A stretch of DNA of 64,000 bases from Algoriphagus sp. (GTDB lineage Bacteria > Bacteroidota > Bacteroidia > Cytophagales > Cyclobacteriaceae): positions 181,224 through 245,223 of the forward strand of contig JAGXQZ010000071.1 in NCBI GenBank assembly GCA_018336015.1, written 5' to 3'. Of this stretch, positions 27,030 through 34,640 are shown one piece after another. Numbering within the stretch: the stretch's first letter is position 1; every line of letters begins with the position of its first letter. A program made the position numbers and the translations under genes. The notes beneath the pieces are model-generated. The model worked only from the letters and a program-made list of their open reading frames with translations. It searched no databases and was not told the origin of the DNA.

Positions 27030-29924
27030 ATGAAAACTAAGGCAATCGGTTTGATGCTTGTTTCGTGGTATTTTTTGTCTGGAATCTCCTCACTTGTTTT
27101 TGCTCAAAATCAGCCAAGCTTTCAAGGATTACCTTTTGTTACCAATTATGAAGCGCTTTCTTACCAAGCAGGGATTCAAAATTTTGACATCATTCAGGAT
27201 GACTTAGGGAGAATATTTGTCGCTAATAATCTTGGCTTATTGGAGTTTGACGGCAAAACTTGGTCAAGATACGGGCTCAATTATACTAAGGTAAGATCTG
27301 CTTTTTTGGGGGCAGATAAACGAATCTATGTGGGTAGTCAGGCTGACTTTGGCTATCTGGATAATAATGAATCCGGTGATTTAATTTATACCTCACTGGC
27401 AGATAGCTTGCCCGACAACCTGAAGGATTTTGATGAGACTTGGAGAGTTTTTGGATCAGGGGATCTCATATACTTTTGCACGTTTACGAGGATATACACC
27501 TACGACGGAAAAGTTGTCCATGCCATTGATCCTAAAAAAAGACTTGACATTTCCTTTCAAGTAGAAAACCAGCTTTACTCCCAAATTCAGGGTGAGGGCT
27601 TGTTTAAAGTGAACACCGATAAGTTTGAGCTCATTCGGAATGGTGATTTTTTTAAGGATAAACGAATTTCAAATGTGCTTCTCTTTGACCGAGGGAGGTG
27701 GCTAATCACCACATTCTCTCATGGGATTTTCCTCTATGATGGTGAGATAAAGCCTTTTCTGATCAAAAGTGGAAATTGGGAAAACCGATTTTTGATCAAT
27801 TACAGCGCAAGGCTGCGAAACGGGAACATCGCTCTTGCTACCCAAAATGCCGGTCTGTTTATCCTCGATAAAGATGGAAATGTTTTGATTCATTTGGATA
27901 AAAGCTCTGGTCTTCAGGATTTGACCATCAATTTTATTTATGAGGATAACCAAGGAGGACTTTGGCTGGCACTGAATAATGGAATTGCCCGAGTGGAGCT
28001 TTCATCTCCTTTTTCGGTTATTGATGACAGGTTGGGACTCAGTGGAGCTGGTTATGCCGCACTGAAATTGGATGGAAATATTTACCTGGGGACGAACAAT
28101 GGACTCTTTGTCTGGGAAAACGGTCGAATCTCTTTCATCAAAGGTACCGAAGGACAGGTGTATTCCATTCAGGATATTCGAGGTCAAGTAGTCCTGAATC
28201 ATCATAATGGGACTTTCCTGATTAAAGACAGAAAAGCTGTCCAGATTTCCGATGTTCAAGGCGCCTGGATTCTGAAGCAGCATCCGACCCAGACTGATTT
28301 TTTTATTCAGGGAAATTATACAGGGCTGAGCCTCTTTCAATGGAAAAATGGGACTCTGGCCTATGTCAAGAAAATCAAGGGATTGGAGGAGTCGTCTCGC
28401 GTCATGGAGTTTGATGGCAATACTCTTTGGGTGGCCCATGGATACAAAGGTGTGTTTAAGCTTAAACTCAGCGAGGACTTGGGCGAAATACTTGAAAACA
28501 AGCTGTATAATAGGGCTCAAGGCTTCCCTAATGATGACTTGATCAATGTCTATAGATTCAGTAATCGATTGATTTTTACAGCCAATGGGGGATTTTATGG
28601 GTATGAATCTGGGAAGGATCGGTTTATACCTCTTGCAGAGTTCAATGATCTATTTGGATATGGCACGGTGATGGCAGATCTGGAGCCGGATGAATTGGGT
28701 AATCTATATTTCATTGAGCAGGCTCGTCTCGGTGTGATCAAGCCGCAAAATAATCATCAGATGGTCCTAAATTCATCCTCATTCAATAAGGTCAAGAGGC
28801 TTTGGAATGATGATTTGGCCAACATGATTGTTTTGGATAATCAAAATATCCTGATTGGGGGCAAACAAGGCTTTGTTCATTACCAGCCTTCTTTGGATTT
28901 GCCAAGGACGGATGAGCCCAAGGTGTTTTTTAGGAAAATCAGAAACCAGGGAATAGACTCTAAATTGATTTTTTCTGGGCATGGGGCTGGTGATGGATCT
29001 GTGGTGGATGCGAATGAGTCGCCTTTTTCTTATTCTCAAAACTCTTTCTCCTTTGAATTTGGCGCAGCACATTTTCCAAGTGGGAATGAAGTACAATACC
29101 AGTATTTTTTGGAAAACTACGATCAGGACTGGTCTGCTTGGACGATTGAGGAAAAGAAAGAATACACCAATCTCAGGGAAGGCGACTATGTGTTCAAAGT
29201 AAGGGCAAAGACCATTTTTGACCAGGTCAGTAGGCCTGTCGAGTTTCGTTTTACGGTAAAGCCGCCTATTTACCGATCCGTTTTTGCCTACATTCTCTAC
29301 GGTTTTTCGCTTATAGCCTTTTTATTTAGCGGATTTAAATGGCTGGATAAGAGACATAAAACCCAAACACTCAAGTTGGCACAGGAGAAGGAATTAGAGT
29401 TGAAGCAAAAAGATGATGTCATTGAGACCATCACGCTTCAATCCGAGCAGGAGATCATGAAACTTAAAAATGATCAACTCCAATCTCAGATTGAATTCAA
29501 AAATCAGGAACTGACCTCCTCAGCCATGAATTTGATTCAAAAAAACAAGCTGTTGAATACGATCAAAAGTTCTTTGAAAAGCCTGATGGAAGAAAATGGC
29601 AGTCAGGAGTTGAATACCCAGCTCAACAGACTGGTAAGATCCATAGACAAAGACTTGGAGGGCGTCGAAGACTGGTCTGCATTTGCAGAGAGTTTTGACC
29701 AGGTACATGGGAAGTTTATCACACGGCTTAAGGAAAAATTTCCCGAACTCACTCCTCAGGAAATTAAGTTCAGTGCTTACATCCGAATGAATTTGAATAC
29801 CAAAGAAATAGCTAATCTGTTGGGGATATCTGTCCGTGGTGTGGAAATTGGAAGGTATAGAGTGAGAAAAAAGTTAGGATTGTCGCGCCAGGACAACCTC
29901 AGTGACTTTTTGTTAAGGTTTTGA
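27030..29924 (+). CDS. Transmembrane propeller/Triple-Y sensor with LuxR-type HTH
   Basis: About 964 residues from the ATG at 27030, which fits the signal peptide (AIGLMLVSWYFLSGISSLVFAQ); other ATGs lie upstream at 26994 and earlier. The periplasmic part has two-component-regulator propeller blades (LGRIFVANNLGLLEFDGKTW; GGLWLALNNGIARVE) and a Y_Y_Y domain (FEFGAAHFPSGNEVQYQYFL). Then come one transmembrane helix (SVFAYILYGFSLIAFLFSGF), a coiled coil and a C-terminal HTH (LTPQEIKFSAYIRMNLNTKEIANLLGIS). No histidine kinase or receiver domain is present, so it is a one-component membrane-spanning regulator. Divergent from the glycan-binding lipoprotein gene, it is the obvious candidate to control that locus in response to an oligosaccharide. 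Confidence 0.87.
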   Translation: MKTKAIGLMLVSWYFLSGISSLVFAQNQPSFQGLPFVTNYEALSYQAGIQNFDIIQDDLGRIFVANNLGLLEFDGKTWSRYGLNYTKVRSAFLGADKRIYVGSQADFGYLDNNESGDLIYTSLADSLPDNLKDFDETWRVFGSGDLIYFCTFTRIYTYDGKVVHAIDPKKRLDISFQVENQLYSQIQGEGLFKVNTDKFELIRNGDFFKDKRISNVLLFDRGRWLITTFSHGIFLYDGEIKPFLIKSGNWENRFLINYSARLRNGNIALATQNAGLFILDKDGNVLIHLDKSSGLQDLTINFIYEDNQGGLWLALNNGIARVELSSPFSVIDDRLGLSGAGYAALKLDGNIYLGTNNGLFVWENGRISFIKGTEGQVYSIQDIRGQVVLNHHNGTFLIKDRKAVQISDVQGAWILKQHPTQTDFFIQGNYTGLSLFQWKNGTLAYVKKIKGLEESSRVMEFDGNTLWVAHGYKGVFKLKLSEDLGEILENKLYNRAQGFPNDDLINVYRFSNRLIFTANGGFYGYESGKDRFIPLAEFNDLFGYGTVMADLEPDELGNLYFIEQARLGVIKPQNNHQMVLNSSSFNKVKRLWNDDLANMIVLDNQNILIGGKQGFVHYQPSLDLPRTDEPKVFFRKIRNQGIDSKLIFSGHGAGDGSVVDANESPFSYSQNSFSFEFGAAHFPSGNEVQYQYFLENYDQDWSAWTIEEKKEYTNLREGDYVFKVRAKTIFDQVSRPVEFRFTVKPPIYRSVFAYILYGFSLIAFLFSGFKWLDKRHKTQTLKLAQEKELELKQKDDVIETITLQSEQEIMKLKNDQLQSQIEFKNQELTSSAMNLIQKNKLLNTIKSSLKSLMEENGSQELNTQLNRLVRSIDKDLEGVEDWSAFAESFDQVHGKFITRLKEKFPELTPQEIKFSAYIRMNLNTKEIANLLGISVRGVEIGRYRVRKKLGLSRQDNLSDFLLRF

Positions 29925-30008
29925 CCTGGTTTTTGAGAAATTAACTACCTGTAAATCAAATTAATGTAAAAAAAATCAGTTTTTTTTCGCTAGATAAAAA
30001 CCTTTTTT

Positions 30009-30016
30009 TACATTTG
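30009..30016 (+). promoter_or_regulatory. Candidate -7 box of the marR gene
   Basis: TACATTTG fits TAnnTTTG exactly, 33 bp before the ATG at 30050. The overlapping or adjacent motif at 30023-30037 could be the operator. Confidence 0.5.
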
Positions 30017-30022
30017 TGTGTA

Positions 30023-30037
30023 TATACATTAAATTCA
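30023..30037 (+). promoter_or_regulatory. Candidate MarR operator upstream of marR
   Basis: TATACATTAAATTCA shares TATACATTnAAT with the better palindrome upstream of yceI (30526-30540) and lies between the -7 box and the marR start. Autoregulation is inferred from this shared motif. Confidence 0.4.
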
Positions 30038-30049
30038 TTTGTAGGAATC

Positions 30050-30502
30050 ATGGGAAAAATTGAAGATGCCATTCAGCAAAAGGAATTTAAAAATCCTTTC
30101 ACCAAGGCTGTTGTAAACTTGCTTTACACCCACAGCTATTTGGTGACTGCGCAAAATGGACTGCTTAAACCGCACGATCTTTCTCCTGAGCAATACAATG
30201 TCTTGCGAATTCTCAGAGGCCAAAATGGAGTACCGACCACAGTTTCATCGATTCAAGATCGCATGCTCAACAAAATGTCCAATGCCTCTAGACTGGTGGA
30301 AAAATTGAAGTCTAAGGATTTGGTGAAGCGTGAGGAATGTCCCTCAGACCGGCGCCAAGTGGACATTCTGATCACTGATAAAGGACTACAGTTGCTGGAG
30401 ATTCTGGAAAAGCAAGTTGACGAATCCCATAAAAACTTTCTCCATCTCAATGAAGAAGAAGTAAACCTACTCAATGACTTATTAGATAAGCTTAGAGGGT
30501 AA
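30050..30502 (+). CDS. MarR family transcriptional regulator
   Basis: About 150 residues from the ATG at 30050; the frame is open back to 30014, but the region there holds the promoter. Winged-helix DNA-binding domain: LSPEQYNVLRILRGQNG, recognition part SSIQDRMLNKMSNASRLVEKLKSKDLVKRE, wing CPSDRRQVDILITDKG. One cysteine (Cys ~103) sits in the wing region, where some quinone- and redox-sensing MarR proteins react. It is followed by yceI, a ring-cleaving dioxygenase and a carboxylesterase, a context like MhqR of Bacillus. Specific sensing of quinones is inferred. Confidence 0.92.
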   Translation: MGKIEDAIQQKEFKNPFTKAVVNLLYTHSYLVTAQNGLLKPHDLSPEQYNVLRILRGQNGVPTTVSSIQDRMLNKMSNASRLVEKLKSKDLVKREECPSDRRQVDILITDKGLQLLEILEKQVDESHKNFLHLNEEEVNLLNDLLDKLRG

Positions 30503-30525
30503 AAAAATTTAATCTAAATCATGTC

Positions 30526-30540
30526 TATACATTCAATGTA
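30526..30540 (+). promoter_or_regulatory. Palindromic candidate operator upstream of yceI
   Basis: TACATT-C-AATGTA (30528-30540) is a perfect 6-1-6 palindrome 41 bp before the yceI start. Extended leftwards it shares TATACATTnAAT with the motif upstream of marR. Likely binding site of the MarR protein. Confidence 0.5.
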
Positions 30541-30580
30541 AATACTTAAAAACAATACACTAATCTCAAACAAACAACTT

Positions 30581-31108
30581 ATGAACACCACAAAATGGAT
30601 CATCGACCCTACACACTCTGAAGTGTCTTTCAAAGTAAAGCACTTGGTAATTTCTACCGTTACAGGTTATTTCCGCAAGTTTGAAGGAGCCGCTGAAGTT
30701 GCTTCCGAAGATTTCAATGGAGCAACTGTAGCCTTCACCGCTGACATCGACAGCATCGACACCAACCAAGCGGACAGGGATGGACACTTGAAATCGGCCG
30801 ATTTCTTTGATGCAGCAAATCACCCAAAATTGGCTTTCGAAGGTAAAATCGCAAACAACGGTGGCGATTACAGCTTGGTGGGCAACTTGACTATGAGAGG
30901 TACAACCAAAGCAGTAGAGCTAGACGTGACCTTTGGAGGTATCGTAGCTGATCCTTACGGACAAACTAAAGCCGGTTTTGAAATCGAAGGCAAAGTCAAC
31001 CGAAAGGACTTTGGTCTATCTTGGTCTGCCATTACAGAGGCTGGAAGCGTTGTAGTTTCGGATCAAGTACGTCTTGTACTCAGCATCCAGCTGGTGAAGC
31101 AAGCTTAA
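30581..31108 (+). CDS. YceI family protein
   Basis: 175-residue lipocalin-like protein that in relatives binds polyisoprenoid or other long hydrophobic ligands. WIIDPTHSEVSFKVKHLVISTVTGYF at the N-terminus and HLKSADFFDAANHPKLAFEG are family hallmarks. There is no signal peptide, so this member is probably cytosolic, unlike E. coli YceI. In Bacteroidota such cytosolic YceI genes often follow MarR genes. Its own terminator follows. Confidence 0.92.
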   Translation: MNTTKWIIDPTHSEVSFKVKHLVISTVTGYFRKFEGAAEVASEDFNGATVAFTADIDSIDTNQADRDGHLKSADFFDAANHPKLAFEGKIANNGGDYSLVGNLTMRGTTKAVELDVTFGGIVADPYGQTKAGFEIEGKVNRKDFGLSWSAITEAGSVVVSDQVRLVLSIQLVKQA

Positions 31109-31130
31109 ATAAAACCTTTGAGGAACAAAT

Positions 31131-31171
31131 AAAGCCTCGGAGGTTTCCAAACCTTCGGGGTTTTATTTTGT
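31131..31171 (+). terminator. Terminator after yceI
   Basis: AAAGCCTCGGAGGTTT pairs (with several G-U pairs) with AAACCTTCGGGGTTTT and is followed by ATTTTG. It separates yceI from the dioxygenase gene. Confidence 0.75.
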
Positions 31172-31207
31172 CTCATTATTCATACCCTACACATTTCCAC
31201 AGCAATC

Positions 31208-32158
31208 ATGCGACCCTACATCACAGGAATCCATCACATCACCGCCATCGCAGGCAATGCACAGCAAAATATTGACTTCTATACCGGTATTTTGGGGCTG
31301 AGGCTGGTGAAAAAAACCATCAATTTTGATGCGCCTGATGTCTATCACTTCTACTTCGGGGATGAACTTGGGCGTCCGGGGACAGTCTTCACTACTTTCC
31401 CTTTCACTGGAGCAAGAAAGGGAACCAAAGGAACAGGTGAAGTGACTTACACTGCTTTTTCAGTAGGTATTTCCTCTTTGGATTTCTGGAAACATCGATT
31501 GAAAAAATTCGGGTTCACTGTGTCTGATGTCCTGACTCGTTTCGGGGATTCATTGATCCGATTTGAAGACCACGATGGGATGGGAATCGAGCTCATAGCG
31601 AATGATAGGGATGATCGTCCGGGTTGGACGTATGGTCAAATTCCTTTGGAGTATTCCATCAAAGGATTTTATGGAGCGACGCTAAATCTTCGGGCAAAAG
31701 AACTGACCGAGCAGCTTCTTACCCGTCACATGGATTATAGGTTTATAGGTCAGGAAGGTGAGCGATATCGTTATGGAACGGAAGGAAAACCTGGTGACAT
31801 CGTTGATATAGTGATTGATAAATCTGGAATTCGGGGTGTGCAAAGCGCCGGAACTGTTCATCATATCGCATTTCGTACTGCCGATACACAAAGTCAATTG
31901 GCAATTCAGGAAATTCTCATGAGGAATGGATACCAAGTGACCGAAGTTCGTGATCGAAACTACTTCAAATCGATCTATTTCCGGGAACCGGGAGGAGTAC
32001 TGTTTGAAATTGCAACTGATGAACCGGGTTTTGCCATCGATGAGGATGAAGCGCACTTGGGACAATTGCTCAAACTTCCCGAGTGGGCAGAGCCAAGTCG
32101 TAAACGAATTGAAGCTGCTTTGGTCCCAGTCTCTTTAAATCCTGAAAACTATGCCTGA
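31208..32158 (+). CDS. Ring-cleaving dioxygenase, VOC superfamily (MhqO-like)
   Basis: 316 residues containing two vicinal-oxygen-chelate modules. GIHHITAIAGNAQQNIDFYTG (~6-26) gives the first metal histidine. The second module begins GTVHHIAFRTADTQSQ (~216), and the Glu ligand is in FREPGGVLFEIATDEPGF (~257). Relatives (MhqO, MhqE) cleave hydroquinones/catechols and give resistance to quinone stress. The stop overlaps the start of the next gene by 8 bp, so the two are translationally coupled. Confidence 0.92.
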   Translation: MRPYITGIHHITAIAGNAQQNIDFYTGILGLRLVKKTINFDAPDVYHFYFGDELGRPGTVFTTFPFTGARKGTKGTGEVTYTAFSVGISSLDFWKHRLKKFGFTVSDVLTRFGDSLIRFEDHDGMGIELIANDRDDRPGWTYGQIPLEYSIKGFYGATLNLRAKELTEQLLTRHMDYRFIGQEGERYRYGTEGKPGDIVDIVIDKSGIRGVQSAGTVHHIAFRTADTQSQLAIQEILMRNGYQVTEVRDRNYFKSIYFREPGGVLFEIATDEPGFAIDEDEAHLGQLLKLPEWAEPSRKRIEAALVPVSLNPENYA

Positions 32159-32762
32159 AATCAAGAAGAAAGGCCTTTCACTTGACCAAGCCAAGAAAGC
32201 CGTGATCATGATCCATGGTCGGGGGGCGACCGCTGACAGCATTTTATCACTCAGTTCTTACCTGAATATTGCCGACTATGCAATACTGGCGCCTCAGGCC
32301 AACTCAAACACTTGGTATCCGTATGGGTTTATGGCTTCAGATAAAGGCAACTTTGTTGCGCTGGAATCGTCTCTAAAGCAAATCGAAGAAGCGGTCAAGG
32401 AAGTGACCGAGGCAGGTATTACATCGGAGAATATTTATTTCTTGGGGTTTTCTCAAGGGGCCTGTCTGAGCTTGGAGTTTGCAGCCCGACATGCCAAGCG
32501 ATACGGTGGCGTGGTTGCATTTACGGGAGGACTCATCGGCGAGACACTGGATGCCACTAAATATTCTGGTGATTTTGACCAGACTCCTGTATTTATTGGA
32601 GGAAGCAAAATAGACTTTCATGTACCTGCCAAACGAATGCAGGAGAGCGAAGAGGTGATGAAAAATATGGGTGCAAATGTCACTCTTAAGTTATTCAATG
32701 ATCCTGAGCACACTATCCGAAGAGAAGAGCTCGAATGGGTCAACGAACAGATTTTCTTGTAA
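32151..32762 (+). CDS. Phospholipase/carboxylesterase family hydrolase (MhqD-like)
   Basis: 203-residue alpha/beta-hydrolase. AVIMIHGRGATADS (oxyanion loop), nucleophile GFSQGA (~101-106), Asp in GGSKIDFHVP (~157-166) and His in DPEHTIRREE (~188). Paired with an MhqO-like dioxygenase exactly as in mhqNOPE/mhqD systems, where the esterase acts after ring cleavage. Overlaps the preceding gene by 8 bp. Confidence 0.92.
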   Translation: MPEIKKKGLSLDQAKKAVIMIHGRGATADSILSLSSYLNIADYAILAPQANSNTWYPYGFMASDKGNFVALESSLKQIEEAVKEVTEAGITSENIYFLGFSQGACLSLEFAARHAKRYGGVVAFTGGLIGETLDATKYSGDFDQTPVFIGGSKIDFHVPAKRMQESEEVMKNMGANVTLKLFNDPEHTIRREELEWVNEQIFL

Positions 32763-32780
32763 GGTTTATCTAGTTTGAAA

Positions 32781-32812
32781 ATCCCCCGGCAAGTTGTTGG
32801 GGGTATTTTTTT
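32781..32812 (+). terminator. Terminator after the dioxygenase-esterase pair
   Basis: ATCCCCC pairs with GGGGGTAT across an 11-base interior, followed by seven T. Confidence 0.85.
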
Positions 32813-32836
32813 GTCTTTTTTTTAGTAAAAAATCAG

Positions 32837-32922
32837 CTAAAAATTATCTTGTAAAATATTGATATACAGGTATTAATATCTGTTTTTTTAAAATTACTCA
32901 ATATGATGAGTAAAATTACTCA
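32837..32922 (+). repeat. Direct repeat copy A upstream of the ATPase gene
   Basis: An 86-bp segment aligns without gaps to 34338-34423 downstream of the same gene. I count about 62 of 86 identical positions; the last 28 bp, ending in the palindromic sites, are nearly identical. The two copies therefore bracket the AAA+/DUF4143 gene. Confidence 0.75.
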
Positions 32923-32935
32923 GTAAAATGAGTAA
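32894..32935 (+). promoter_or_regulatory. Double palindrome TTACTCA-N6-TGAGTAA before the ATPase start
   Basis: Two identical-arm palindromes (32894-32913 and 32916-32935) lie back to back and end 8 bp before the ATG at 32944. As DNA they look like a dimeric operator pair; as RNA they would form two 7-bp hairpins over the ribosome-binding region. One full site and one half site recur downstream at 34395-34423. Confidence 0.65.
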
Positions 32936-32943
32936 TTTTGGAT

Positions 32944-34140
32944 ATGAGCTACCAACGTGTTGAAAAAGAGGCTATTCAACGAAGATTTCAAGATGAACCC
33001 AGAAGGTTCATTCAGGTCATCTATGGGCCTAGGCAAGTGGGTAAGACGACCTTGGTTCGTCAAGTGATCCGGGATTTGAATTATCCCTACTCGTTGGTAG
33101 CCGCAGATGCAATAGCTGCGACGGATCAGGTTTGGATCGCGCAGCAATGGGAAAATGCCCGCTCCAAGCTGCAGATTTCACCTCAAAACCCCTATCTGCT
33201 CGTGATCGATGAGGTCCAGAAAATCGACAACTGGAGCGAACAGGTCAAAGCCGAATGGGATAAGGATACCATGGAAGGGCGGGATATTCGTGTCATTCTC
33301 CTTGGATCTTCTAGACTGATGCTACAGCAGGGATTGACCGAGTCGCTGGCGGGGAGATTTGAATCCACCTATTTGGGGCATTGGTCCTATCGGGAGATGA
33401 AGGCCGCTTTTGGGCTTACTCCTGAGGAATACATCTGGTTTGGAGGGTATCCCGGTGCGGTCACGCTCAAAGATGACGAAGACCGTTGGAAAGCTTATGT
33501 CAGAGACTCATTATTGGAGACTAGCATTTCTCGTGATATTCTGATGCTGACTCGGGTAGATAAGCCTGCGCTGATGAAGCGCTTGTTCGAGATCGGTTCT
33601 TCCTATTCCGGTCAGGTGCTCAGCTTCACCCAAGTCATGGGTCAACTGGCTGATGCGGGCAATACCACGACGCTTGCCAATTACCTAGTGCTGCTCAATG
33701 AGGCAGGGTTGCTGGGAGGATTGGAAAAATACAGCCCCAATCTGGTGAGAAAGCGCTCTTCCAGTCCCAAATTCCAGGTGCACAATACAGCGATCATGTC
33801 GGGGATTTCCAATGAGACCTTTGATGCCCTCAAAGCCGACCATCGGGCCTGGGGCCGCTGGGTCGAGTCTGCAGTAGGTGCTCACCTAATCAATCAGTCC
33901 TTCAAGATCAAAAAGCTGAATATCTATTACTGGCGAGAAGGAAATGACGAGGTAGATTTTGTAGTTGAGTACCAAAAGCGGATCATAGCTTTGGAAGTGA
34001 AGACCTCCAAGGTGGGAGGACTGGCGGGGTTGAATGCCTTTGCCAAAGCTTTTCGCCCCGAAAAAGCCTTGGTCATCGGTACCGATGGGATTCCTTGGGA
34101 AGACTTCCTACGGATGGATGTATTGGATTTATTTGCTTAA
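32944..34140 (+). CDS. AAA+ ATPase with C-terminal DUF4143
   Basis: About 398 residues from the ATG at 32944; a TTG at 32938 also fits but is less likely. N-terminal AAA_14-type ATPase: Walker A YGPRQVGKTTLVRQ (~30-43), Walker B LLVIDEVQKI (~84-93), sensor ILLGSSRLML. The C-terminal DUF4143 region (~200-395) ends in a nuclease-like fold: NDEVDFVVEYQKRIIALEVKTSK resembles the D-E-K of restriction-like endonucleases. Members are widespread, patchily distributed and of unknown function. Its GC content and codon use seem close to neighbours, but it is bracketed by repeats, suggesting mobility. The stop codon lies in the TTAA at the edge of an inverted-repeat element. Confidence 0.9.
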   Translation: MSYQRVEKEAIQRRFQDEPRRFIQVIYGPRQVGKTTLVRQVIRDLNYPYSLVAADAIAATDQVWIAQQWENARSKLQISPQNPYLLVIDEVQKIDNWSEQVKAEWDKDTMEGRDIRVILLGSSRLMLQQGLTESLAGRFESTYLGHWSYREMKAAFGLTPEEYIWFGGYPGAVTLKDDEDRWKAYVRDSLLETSISRDILMLTRVDKPALMKRLFEIGSSYSGQVLSFTQVMGQLADAGNTTTLANYLVLLNEAGLLGGLEKYSPNLVRKRSSSPKFQVHNTAIMSGISNETFDALKADHRAWGRWVESAVGAHLINQSFKIKKLNIYYWREGNDEVDFVVEYQKRIIALEVKTSKVGGLAGLNAFAKAFRPEKALVIGTDGIPWEDFLRMDVLDLFA

Positions 34141-34310
34141 ACCCACAATATGCATTAGACTTCCTATTCCGAGCTCAAAATGCCTCAAAATCAATCGCTT
34201 TGCTGCATTTAACTCATTCACCAGAGCGGTGCTATGGCTCATTCGTAAAATGCTTGATTTTCTTGCATTTTGAACTCTCACTACGGATCCTAATGCATAA
34301 TTTGGGTTAA
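34137..34310. mobile_element. MITE-like inverted-repeat element abutting the ATPase stop
   Basis: The outer ends TTAA-ACCCACAATATGCATTAG and CTAATGCATAAT-TTGGGTTAA are inverted repeats with few mismatches. An inner pair GAGCTCAAAATGC / GCATTTTGAACTC, and AAAATCAA / TTGATTTT, sit symmetrically (12 bp from the outer arm and 3 bp apart on both sides). The whole ~174 bp can fold into one long hairpin and carries no ORF. TTAA flanks both ends and could be a target duplication or part of the ends. Confidence 0.65.
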
Positions 34311-34336
34311 AAGACAGTCATTTGGCTGTCTTTTTT
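34309..34336 (+). terminator. Terminator after the ATPase gene
   Basis: AAAAGACAG pairs with CTGTCTTTT around an 8-base loop, followed by further T. It overlaps the right edge of the inverted-repeat element by two bases. Confidence 0.8.
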
Positions 34337-34337
34337 G

Positions 34338-34423
34338 CTTAAAATTATTTTGTAAATTACTGGATATCAGTTAGTAGGTTTATTTTTTAATATTTTACTC
34401 AATATACTGAGTAAAATTACTCA
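34338..34423 (+). repeat. Direct repeat copy B downstream of the ATPase gene
   Basis: Ungapped 86-bp match (about 62 of 86) to copy A upstream of the gene. It contains one complete TTACTCA-N6-TGAGTAA site (34395-34414) and a half site (34417-34423), but no gene follows it on the plus strand. It may be the orphan upstream region of a lost second ATPase gene, or an element end. Confidence 0.7.
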
Positions 34424-34432
34424 ATAGATTAC

Positions 34433-34639
34433 TTTAGCCACAAAGTCACCAAGGCACGAAAGGAGATTTTTTGGAAAATGTTTCCCGCAGACCTGCTTGC
34501 AGCAGCCAAGTTTTCGCAGAAAAAGACACAGACCTGCCAACGGTAGGTAGGTTTTCACAGATTTGGTTTCCAAATAGGCCCTCTATTACTAGAAACCCCT
34601 TATGCTCTCTATTTTATCTTTGAGAACTTTGTGGCTAAA
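34433..34639. mobile_element. Second inverted-repeat element (TTTAGCCACAAAGT ends) next to sbcC
   Basis: TTTAGCCACAAAGT (34433-34446) and its exact complement ACTTTGTGGCTAAA (34626-34639) bracket ~180 bp. That interior has no ORF and contains repeated CGCAGA/CACAGA-type tracts, a composition I associate with dispersed Bacteroidota repeats. Its right end reaches to within 1 bp of the sbcC stop. Non-autonomous repeat or remnant; copy number elsewhere cannot be seen here. Confidence 0.55.
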
Positions 34640-34640
34640 A

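Noticed and set aside
30050..32762. Aromatic catabolic operon (ortho- or meta-cleavage pathway)
   Set aside because: The dioxygenase is of the MhqO detoxification type, no further pathway genes are present, and the MarR/esterase context fits quinone stress better. The alpha/beta hydrolase at 23698 is 6 kb away behind terminators.
32944..34140. Toxin-antitoxin or restriction system
   Set aside because: Only a single DUF4143 ATPase gene is present; no methylase, partner ORF or short antitoxin is found on either side.
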